Source: Chloroflexota bacterium | Lineage (GTDB): Bacteria > Chloroflexota > Limnocylindria > Limnocylindrales > CSP1-4 | Length of the DNA stretch: 6,387 bases | NCBI GenBank assembly: GCA_021789355.1 | Contig: JAJYJR010000347.1 | Location: 1 to 6,387 of the forward strand | Direction: 5' to 3' | Part shown: positions 1-5,235 of the stretch, piece after piece | Layout: each line of letters starts with the position of its first letter | How positions within the stretch are numbered: position 1 is the stretch's first letter | The notes under the pieces: generated by a model | The model's input: only the letters and a program-made list of their open reading frames with translations | Databases searched by the model: none | Told to the model about the DNA's origin: nothing | Program-made: the position numbers and the translations under genes

Positions 1-664
1 CCAGGCCGGCGAGCAGGCCGCCTACGACGCGGGCGTGCCGGGCCTCCCGCCCGAGATCATCAAGCTGCTCGGCCGCCTCAAGTACCGCACCAGCTACGGC
101 CAGAACGTGCTCAAGCACGCGGTCGAGACCAGCCGCCTGGCGGCCATCATCGCCGCCGAGACCGGCGCCGACATCCAGGTCGCGAAGATGGGTGGGCTGC
201 TCCACGACATCGGCAAGGCCGTCGACCACGAGGTGGAGGGTCCGCACGCCGCCATCGGCGGCCAGATCGCGCAGCGGAACAACCTGCCACCGCGCGTGAC
301 GAACGCCATCGCGGCGCACCACCAGGAGGTGGAATACGCCTGCATCGAGGCGCCCATCGTCCAGATCGCCGACGCCATCAGCGCAAGCCGGCCCGGCGCC
401 CGTGGCGAGTCGATGGAGGCCTACGTCAAGCGCCTCGAGGACCTGCAGGCCATCGCCGACGGCTTCCCGGGCGTCGAACGCTCGTTCGCCGTGCAGGCCG
501 GACGCGAGGTGCGGATCCTGGTGCGCCCCGAGGAGATCGACGACCTGGCCTCGATGCGGCTGGCGCGCGACATCGTGAAGAAGATCGAGGAGTCGCTGAC
601 CTACCCGGGGCAGATCAAGGTCACCGTGATCCGCGAGACCCGCGCCGTCGAGTACGCCAAGTAG
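1..664 (+). CDS. rny: Ribonuclease Y, C-terminal part (5' end outside window)
   Basis: RNase Y is a membrane-anchored endoribonuclease that initiates mRNA decay in many Gram-positive-type bacteria. The reading frame is open from base 2 and gives about 220 residues before the TAG at 662-664, so the N-terminal membrane anchor, coiled coil and KH domain lie upstream of the window. What remains is the HD phosphohydrolase domain and the C-terminal domain. The segment [18 protein letters not shown] contains the first metal His (bases 116-118). The catalytic His-Asp pair in GLLHDIGKA is at bases 203-208. The motif AAHHQEVE (His codons 317-322) and the Asp of [13 protein letters not shown] (371-373) complete the HD metal site. 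The C-terminal stretch [18 protein letters not shown] is the usual RNase Y ending, so the 3' end is intact. A start at GTG 35 would be an artefact of the cut, because homology continues upstream. The ymdB start lies 6 nt after the stop. Confidence 0.96.
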   Translation, partial: QAGEQAAYDAGVPGLPPEIIKLLGRLKYRTSYGQNVLKHAVETSRLAAIIAAETGADIQVAKMGGLLHDIGKAVDHEVEGPHAAIGGQIAQRNNLPPRVTNAIAAHHQEVEYACIEAPIVQIADAISASRPGARGESMEAYVKRLEDLQAIADGFPGVERSFAVQAGREVRILVRPEEIDDLASMRLARDIVKKIEESLTYPGQIKVTVIRETRAVEYAK

Positions 665-670
665 CCGCCG

Positions 671-1537
671 ATGCGTCACGAGGTCGCCGAGGTCCAGGCG
701 GCGGACCGGCTCGTCCCGGCGCCGCGGCGTCCCGCGAACGGCACCCTGCGGGTGCTGATGATCGGCGACGTGATCGGCAAGCCCGGGCGGGTCGCGGTTG
801 AGGGGCTGCTGCCGGCGCTCCGCGACGAGCGGGGCCTTGATCTCGTGACCGCCAACGGCGAGAACGTCGCCGGCGGCATGGGCCTTACGGCGTCGACCGC
901 TCAGGGGCTCTTCTCCGCCGGCGTCGACGTGATCACCAGCGGCAACCACATCTGGGACAAGCGCGAGATCTACGCCGAGCTGGAACGCGAGGAGCGCATC
1001 CTGCGCCCGCTCAATTACGGCCACGACGGCGTCCCGGGCCGCGGCTGGGGGATCTTCCACGCGGCCGACGGGAGCGAGGTGGCGGTCGTCAACGCCCAGG
1101 GCCGGACGTACATGCAGCCGATCGAGAACCCGTTCACCACGGTCCGGCAGCTGTTCGAGGACGGCGCAGACGAGCTGCCGCCCGTCCGCATAGTGGACTT
1201 CCACTGCGAGGTCACCAGCGAGAAGAACGCGTTCGGGCTGCACCTCGACGGCCTCGTCAGCGCCGTCTGCGGCACCCACACCCACGTCGTCACCGGCGAC
1301 GAGCGGATCCTGCCGCGGGGCACCGCCTACCTGAGCGACATCGGCATGACCGGGCCCATCTACAGCGTGATCGGGTTCGAGCCCCGCACGGTCCTGCCCC
1401 GCTTCCTCAACGGGCTGCCGACCCGGTTCGAGGTCGGATCAGGGCCCGTCGTGTTCAACGCGGTCCAGATCGACGTCGACAGTGCCACCGGGCGGGCCCT
1501 CCACATCGAGCGGTTGAGCCGGCTGGTCGAGGCGTGA
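671..1537 (+). CDS. ymdB: YmdB-type metallophosphoesterase (TIGR00282 family)
   Basis: 288 residues. YmdB enzymes are dinuclear-metal phosphodiesterases that hydrolyse 2',3'- and 3',5'-cyclic nucleotides; in Bacillus the protein works with RNase Y and affects motility and biofilm choice. All family motifs are present: GDVIGKPGR (Asp33), NGENVAGG (Glu64, Asn65), SGNHIWDKREI (Asn92, His93), DFHCEVTSEK (His178) and CGTHTHVVTGDE (His203, His205), followed by the conserved LSDIGMTGP segment. These match the known metal and active-site positions after a shift of 25-28 residues. The shift comes from an N-terminal extension of about 25 residues (Ala, Pro and Arg rich) before the usual start of the fold at RVLMIGD. 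ATG 671 is the only ATG upstream of the fold; GTG 752 is the only other plausible start and would remove the extension. Neither has a clear Shine-Dalgarno sequence. The gene begins 6 nt after rny, so translational coupling is likely. Confidence 0.93.
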   Translation: MRHEVAEVQAADRLVPAPRRPANGTLRVLMIGDVIGKPGRVAVEGLLPALRDERGLDLVTANGENVAGGMGLTASTAQGLFSAGVDVITSGNHIWDKREIYAELEREERILRPLNYGHDGVPGRGWGIFHAADGSEVAVVNAQGRTYMQPIENPFTTVRQLFEDGADELPPVRIVDFHCEVTSEKNAFGLHLDGLVSAVCGTHTHVVTGDERILPRGTAYLSDIGMTGPIYSVIGFEPRTVLPRFLNGLPTRFEVGSGPVVFNAVQIDVDSATGRALHIERLSRLVEA

Positions 1538-1539
1538 CC

Positions 1540-1574
1540 GCCCGCCCGCCGGATCCGCGCCGGACGGGGCGGGC
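1540..1574 (+). other. GC-rich inverted repeat between ymdB and the PHP gene
   Basis: Bases 1540-1547 (GCCCGCCC) and 1567-1574 (GGGCGGGC) are perfect inverted repeats of 8 bp. An inner CCGG/CCGG pair (1549-1552 with 1560-1563) could extend the structure. It sits 2 nt after the ymdB stop and 21 nt before the PHP start. No T-tract follows, so a classical intrinsic terminator is not supported. It could be an mRNA processing or stability element, or chance in very GC-rich DNA. Confidence 0.3.
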
Positions 1575-1595
1575 CGCGGTGGCCGCCGACCGGGC

Positions 1596-2504
1596 ATGAC
1601 GACACCCCGGCGCAACCGCGTCGACCTGCACTGCCACACGGCGCGGTCCGACGGCGTCCTGCCCCCCGCCGAGCTGCTCGACGCCATGCGGCGGTGGGGC
1701 ATCGCCCTGGCGTCGATCACCGACCACGACACGCTGGACGGGTACCGCGAGCTACGAGCGGCGGGGGAGGGGACGGACCACCCGCGCCTGCTCGCCGGGG
1801 TCGAGATCAACAGCATCGCGCACGACGTGCCAGGCCTCTGGGAGGGTGAGCTGCACATCCTCGGCTACGGCATGGACCCCGACGACGCGTCGTTCGAGGC
1901 GGCGCTGGCCACCCAGCGCCGGTTGCGCGCGCTCCGTGCCGAGCTGATCGTGGAACGGCTTCGCGAGCTGGGGATGCCGGTCGACGAGCACCTGCCCGAG
2001 GCGATGGGTCCGGGCGTCAGCGCGCCCGGACGCCCCCACATCGCCCGCGCGCTGGTGGCGGCTGGTCACGCCGAGAGCGTGGACGACGCGATGAAGCGCA
2101 TCCTGGCCCGCGGCGCGTCGGGGTACGTGCCGCGGCAGGGGCTCGGCCCGCGCGAGGCGATCGACGCGGTCCGCGCGGCCGGCGGAATCGCGGCGCTGGC
2201 GCACTTCCGGGAAGCGCCCGAGCGGCTCGAGGTGATCGAGCGGCTGCGCGGCTGGGGGCTCGGCGGGCTGGAGGCGTACTACGTAACGTTCGACGAGGCG
2301 ACCCGGGCCGCGGTGGCCGAGGTCGCTGTCCAGCACGGCCTGCTGGCCACCGGCGGCAGCGACTACCACGGCGACACGTGGACGTACGCGCAGGCGCAGG
2401 GCCTGTGCCATGTCCCCGACCAGGCCGGCGACGCGCTGCTCGCGGCGCTCGGCGTGCCGCCGCTCCGGGTCCGGTCCGCGGGCCCGCCCGCGCCCGCTCG
2501 CTAG
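1596..2504 (+). CDS. PHP-domain phosphoesterase (COG0613, RNase AM / nucleoside bisphosphatase type)
   Basis: 302 residues, full length for the YciV/TrpH-like family. Characterised members are metal-dependent phosphatases of 3',5'-nucleoside bisphosphates (pAp) or 5'-3' exonucleases that trim short RNA ends. Visible motifs in order: DLHCHTARSDG (His12, His14, Asp19), SITDHDT (Asp43, His44), AGVEIN (Glu70), GELHILGYG (His87), GRPHIARALV (the usual insert segment, around 146-154), ALAHF (His203) and GGSDYHGD (Asp256, His258). This is a complete trinuclear PHP metal site, so the enzyme should be active. It has no polymerase or histidinol-phosphatase features. The start at ATG 1596 is the first in-frame start and places the PHP motif near the N-terminus as expected; no Shine-Dalgarno sequence precedes it. 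The stop codon TAG overlaps the probable -10 box of miaB. The exact substrate cannot be read from sequence; the RNA-metabolism neighbours favour short RNA or pAp over other phosphate esters. Confidence 0.88.
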   Translation: MTTPRRNRVDLHCHTARSDGVLPPAELLDAMRRWGIALASITDHDTLDGYRELRAAGEGTDHPRLLAGVEINSIAHDVPGLWEGELHILGYGMDPDDASFEAALATQRRLRALRAELIVERLRELGMPVDEHLPEAMGPGVSAPGRPHIARALVAAGHAESVDDAMKRILARGASGYVPRQGLGPREAIDAVRAAGGIAALAHFREAPERLEVIERLRGWGLGGLEAYYVTFDEATRAAVAEVAVQHGLLATGGSDYHGDTWTYAQAQGLCHVPDQAGDALLAALGVPPLRVRSAGPPAPAR

Positions 2505-2507
2505 ACT
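2502..2507 (+). promoter_or_regulatory. Probable -10 box for miaB (leaderless-type promoter)
   Basis: TAGACT fits the TAnnnT pattern of a -10 element and overlaps the PHP stop codon. Seven nt separate it from the miaB ATG at 2515, so transcription would be expected to start at A2514 or A2515, at the start codon itself. No convincing -35 element is visible at the usual distance; the region is pure GC-rich coding sequence. No Shine-Dalgarno sequence lies at a usable distance: the GGTGGGA run abuts the ATG. This arrangement is typical of leaderless genes in high-GC bacteria. Confidence 0.5.
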
Positions 2508-2514
2508 GGTGGGA

Positions 2515-4218
2515 ATGGCAGCCCGGCAGCTCCCCGTCCTCGACCTCGTCCCCCGCTCGACCCCTGCGCCCCGCCGTCCCGCCCCCGCTCCGGCGGAGCT
2601 CGACGAGTTCGTCACCGACGACCTCGCGCTGCCACGCTTCCACGTCTGGACGCTCGGCTGCCAGATGAACCAGTCCGATTCCGAGGAGATGGCCGGCGCG
2701 CTGCTCGCCGCCGGTTGCCCGGAGGCCTCCTCCATGGAGGAGTCGGACCTGATCGTGATCAACAGCTGCGCGATCCGCGAGACCGCCGAGGCGAAGATCA
2801 TCGGCCGGCAAGGTCATCTCGCGAGACTGAAGGCGGCAAACCCGGGCCTGCGGGTGGTGCTGACCGGGTGCGCGGTGCGCGTGGAGAACCGCGACCGGCT
2901 GGCCCGGCGGTACCCGGCGGTCGACATGTTCCTGCGGCCCGACGAGGAGCCGGAGCTGGTGGCACGGCTCGGCCTGGCGAGCGCCACCGCGCCGGGCCTG
3001 CTCGCGATGGTCATGGCCGGAGCGACGCTCGCCGCGCCGGCGAGGGACGGTGCGGCCGTCGCCGATGCGCTGCCCGCGCTCCGGGCAGGCGCGGTGGCCG
3101 GCGAGCGGGTGGCGCGCCGCAGCGCGATCCAGGCGTGGCTGCCCATCATCTACGGCTGCGACAAGACCTGCACGTACTGCATCGTGCCGTTCAGTCGCGG
3201 GCCGGAACGGAGCCGCGCGTTCGACGACGTGGTGGACGAGGCCCGGCGCCTCGCGGCGGCGGGGTACCGCGAGGTCACCCTGCTCGGCCAGAACGTCAAC
3301 TCGTACGGTCACGACCTGCCGGCGGAGGCCCGGTTCTCCCACGTCCGCCGGGCTCGCGAGATCGGACGGCAGATCGACCTCGACGGCCGCCCGGACATCA
3401 CGGAGCTGCTGCGGGCGATCGACGCGATCCGCACGGCCGACGGCGCCCCGGCCATCCCGCGCCTTCGCTTCATCACCTCGCACCCCTGGGACCTGGGGGA
3501 CCGGCTCATCTCCGCCATGGCCGAGTGCCCGTCCGTGTGCGAGCACCTGCACCTCCCGGTCCAGTCCGGGTCCGACCCGGTGCTGCGTCGCATGGGCCGG
3601 CAGTACACGGTGGCCTCGTACCTCGAGCTGGTGGGCCGCCTCCGCGAGGCGGTGCCCGGGATCTGCCTCACGACCGACGTGATCGTGGGGTTCTGCGGCG
3701 AGACCGAGGAACAGTTCCGGGAGACACTGGCGCTCCTCGAGCTGGTCCGCTTCGACACCGTCTTCGCGGCCGCCTTCTCGCCCCGCCCCGGGACCCCGGC
3801 GGCACGCCTCGCCGACGACGTGCCCGCCGGCGACAAGCGGCGCCGGCTCAACGAGCTGCTGGCGCTGCAGGAGGCGATCGGCTGGGAACGGAACCGGGCC
3901 TGGGTCGGACGCACCACCGAGGTGCTCGTGGACGGCATCGACCGGCCCCGAGGCCACGATCACGACCACGGCGACGAGGAAGCCGCCATTGGGTCCGCGG
4001 CCGCGACGCACGCCGCGGACCAGGGTCTGCCCGCCGGCGAACCGCGGCGCCGGAGCGAGCCCGCACAAGGGCACGTGCGGCTCGGGGGTCGGAACCGCGA
4101 GAACAGGCTGGTGCACGTGGACGGACCCGCGCACCTGGTCGGCCGGCTCGTCCAGGTCCGGATCGACCACGCCGGCCCGTATTCGCTCACCGGAACACTC
4201 GTCTCCCCGGCGGTGTAG
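2515..4218 (+). CDS. miaB: tRNA-2-methylthio-N6-dimethylallyladenosine synthase
   Basis: 567 residues from ATG 2515. MiaB is a radical-SAM methylthiotransferase that adds a methylthio group to i6A37 of tRNAs reading UNN codons. Domains: an N-terminal extension of about 41 residues (Pro/Ala rich); the MTTase domain with cluster ligands Cys49 (TLGCQMNQSDSE), Cys85 (NSCAIRETAE) and Cys119 (LTGCAVR); the radical-SAM domain with YGCDKTCTYC (Cys215, Cys219, Cys222), LLGQNVNSYG, HLPVQSGSD and DVIVGFCGETEEQF; and a C-terminal TRAM domain (about 463-563). It is about 90 residues longer than Escherichia coli MiaB. The excess lies in the N-terminus, a segment in the SAM domain (about 266-292) and an insertion within TRAM (about 476-520) containing HDHDHGDEE. 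The frame stays open upstream to 2410, inside the PHP gene, but ATG 2515 is chosen because it lies just past the PHP stop and at the predicted transcript start. GTG 2509 is a weaker alternative. miaA follows after 3 nt. Confidence 0.95.
   Translation: MAARQLPVLDLVPRSTPAPRRPAPAPAELDEFVTDDLALPRFHVWTLGCQMNQSDSEEMAGALLAAGCPEASSMEESDLIVINSCAIRETAEAKIIGRQGHLARLKAANPGLRVVLTGCAVRVENRDRLARRYPAVDMFLRPDEEPELVARLGLASATAPGLLAMVMAGATLAAPARDGAAVADALPALRAGAVAGERVARRSAIQAWLPIIYGCDKTCTYCIVPFSRGPERSRAFDDVVDEARRLAAAGYREVTLLGQNVNSYGHDLPAEARFSHVRRAREIGRQIDLDGRPDITELLRAIDAIRTADGAPAIPRLRFITSHPWDLGDRLISAMAECPSVCEHLHLPVQSGSDPVLRRMGRQYTVASYLELVGRLREAVPGICLTTDVIVGFCGETEEQFRETLALLELVRFDTVFAAAFSPRPGTPAARLADDVPAGDKRRRLNELLALQEAIGWERNRAWVGRTTEVLVDGIDRPRGHDHDHGDEEAAIGSAAATHAADQGLPAGEPRRRSEPAQGHVRLGGRNRENRLVHVDGPAHLVGRLVQVRIDHAGPYSLTGTLVSPAV
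2721..2742. repeat. Two overlapping perfect palindromes inside miaB
   Basis: GGAGGCCTCC (2721-2730) is a 10-bp palindrome, and CTCCTCCATGGAGGAG (2727-2742) is a 16-bp palindrome overlapping it. They encode part of the MTTase domain around residues 69-76. They may be a coding accident in GC-rich DNA; no function is evident. Confidence 0.4.
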
Positions 4219-4221
4219 CCG

Positions 4222-5154
4222 ATGCCCGCCCCGCTCCCGGCCCTCATCGTGATCGCCGGGGCGACCGCGACCGGGAAGACGCGGCTCTCGCTGCGCCTCG
4301 CGGGCGCCGTCGGCAACGTCGAGATCATCTCGGCCGACTCGCGGCAGGTCTACCGCGGCATGGACATCGGCACGGCCAAGGTCTCGCGAGCCGAACGCAA
4401 GCTGGTGCCCCACCACGGCCTGGACCTCGTCGACCCCGACGAGCCGTTCAGCGTCTCGCTCTACCAGCGGCACGCCCTCGATGCGCTCGCGTCCATCGCC
4501 GCCCACGGAAGGGTCGCGCTGCTGGTGGGCGGGACCGGGTTGTACCTGCGGGCCGTCGCCCGTGGCGTGCCGCTCACGGACGCACCCCACGACCCCGAGC
4601 TGCGGGCGCGTCTGGAGTCGGAACTGGCAGGGCGCGGAATCGCCGCGCTCGCCACACGGCTGGCGATGGAGGCCCCGACGCTCGCCGCGCGGACCGACCT
4701 GGCCAACCCCCGCCGGGTGGTGCGTGCGCTCGAGCGGGCCTCCCTCGCCGGTGACGGGTTGCCCCCCGAGCCGGAGGGATATCCGGCGCCGGTGCTGTGG
4801 CTGGGCCTGCGCGTCGAGCACGCCACCCACCGGGTATGGATCGCCAACCGTGCCGCGGGGCAGTACGCGAGCGGGCTGCTGCGCGAGGCCGGCGGCCTGG
4901 CGTCCCGGTACGACCCCGCCCTGCCGGCGCTCAGCGCCATCGGCTACCGGGAGGCGATCGAGGTCGTCCGGGGACGTCGCACCACGGCCGAGGCGCTCGC
5001 GGAGACCATCGTGCGGACGCGCGCCTACGCGCGGCGGCAGCGCACGTGGTTCCGCGCCGAGCCCGGGATCAACTGGATCGACGCGCTGCATGATCCGTTC
5101 CCGGAGGCGCTGGTCCTGGTCCGCAGGTTCCTGGACACCGTCCACGACGCCTGA
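4222..5154 (+). CDS. miaA: tRNA dimethylallyltransferase (tRNA A37 isopentenyltransferase)
   Basis: 310 residues, a normal length for the family. MiaA transfers the dimethylallyl group from DMAPP to N6 of A37 in tRNAs that read UNN codons, making i6A, the substrate of MiaB. Visible motifs: the P-loop GATATGKT (13-20), ISADSRQVYRGMDIGTAK (36-53, with the catalytic Asp39), HHGLDLVDPDEPFSV (64-78), LLVGGTGLYLRA (100-111), NPRRVVRALE (162-171), SAIGYREA (238-245) and the C-terminal RTRAYARRQRTWFR region (265-278), which contacts tRNA. All key residues are intact. ATG 4222 is the only start close to the beginning of the fold and lies 3 nt after the miaB stop, with no Shine-Dalgarno sequence, so translational coupling to miaB is likely. 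The miaB-miaA pairing places consecutive steps of one modification pathway in a single transcript. Confidence 0.97.
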   Translation: MPAPLPALIVIAGATATGKTRLSLRLAGAVGNVEIISADSRQVYRGMDIGTAKVSRAERKLVPHHGLDLVDPDEPFSVSLYQRHALDALASIAAHGRVALLVGGTGLYLRAVARGVPLTDAPHDPELRARLESELAGRGIAALATRLAMEAPTLAARTDLANPRRVVRALERASLAGDGLPPEPEGYPAPVLWLGLRVEHATHRVWIANRAAGQYASGLLREAGGLASRYDPALPALSAIGYREAIEVVRGRRTTAEALAETIVRTRAYARRQRTWFRAEPGINWIDALHDPFPEALVLVRRFLDTVHDA

Positions 5155-5157
5155 CCG

Positions 5158-5182
5158 CCGGCGGCCGACCCGTGGGCGCCGG
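5158..5182 (+). other. GC hairpin after miaA, without a T-tract
   Basis: CCGGCG (5158-5163) and CGCCGG (5177-5182) can pair across a 13-nt loop, starting 3 nt after the miaA stop. No run of T follows, so it is at best a weak or Rho-type end signal. Similar short GC inverted repeats are expected by chance at this composition. Confidence 0.2.
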
Positions 5183-5201
5183 ACGCGTGCGGCGACTGCG
5201 G

Positions 5202-5207
5202 TAAAGT
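5202..5207 (+). promoter_or_regulatory. Probable -10 box for hflX
   Basis: TAAAGT fits TAnnnT and is the most AT-rich spot in the 81-nt gap between miaA and hflX. It predicts a transcript start near G5214 to A5216, which leaves a leader of about 20 nt containing the GGAGGA ribosome-binding site. No clear -35 element is visible about 17 nt upstream (the sequence there is CCGGAC). An independent promoter would let hflX be expressed apart from the mia genes. Confidence 0.45.
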
Positions 5208-5227
5208 GCATGGGCATGCCAACCGAC

Positions 5228-5233
5228 GGAGGA
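5228..5233 (+). promoter_or_regulatory. Ribosome-binding site of hflX
   Basis: GGAGGA is the only strong Shine-Dalgarno sequence ahead of any start in the window, and it fixes ATG 5236 as the hflX start. The spacing is short: 3 nt between GGAGG and the ATG. Confidence 0.75.
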
Positions 5234-5235
5234 TC

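Noticed and set aside
2410..2514. Upstream extension of miaB to ATG 2410
   Set aside because: It would overlap the end of the PHP gene by 95 nt and encode an Arg-rich stretch that is a shadow of the PHP frame; ATG 2515 follows the PHP stop and fits the predicted transcript start.
2715..4754. Plus-strand open frame of 679 codons overlapping miaB and miaA
   Set aside because: A shifted frame through miaB and the start of miaA; the product is Arg/Pro/Gly-rich with no motif, while the true frames carry complete family signatures.
5155..5200. Rho-independent terminator after miaA
   Set aside because: A GC hairpin can be drawn, but no T-run follows and similar short inverted repeats are common at this composition.
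5206..5235. In-frame GTG 5206 as an earlier hflX start
   Set aside because: It overlaps the probable -10 box and has no ribosome-binding site, whereas ATG 5236 follows GGAGGA directly.
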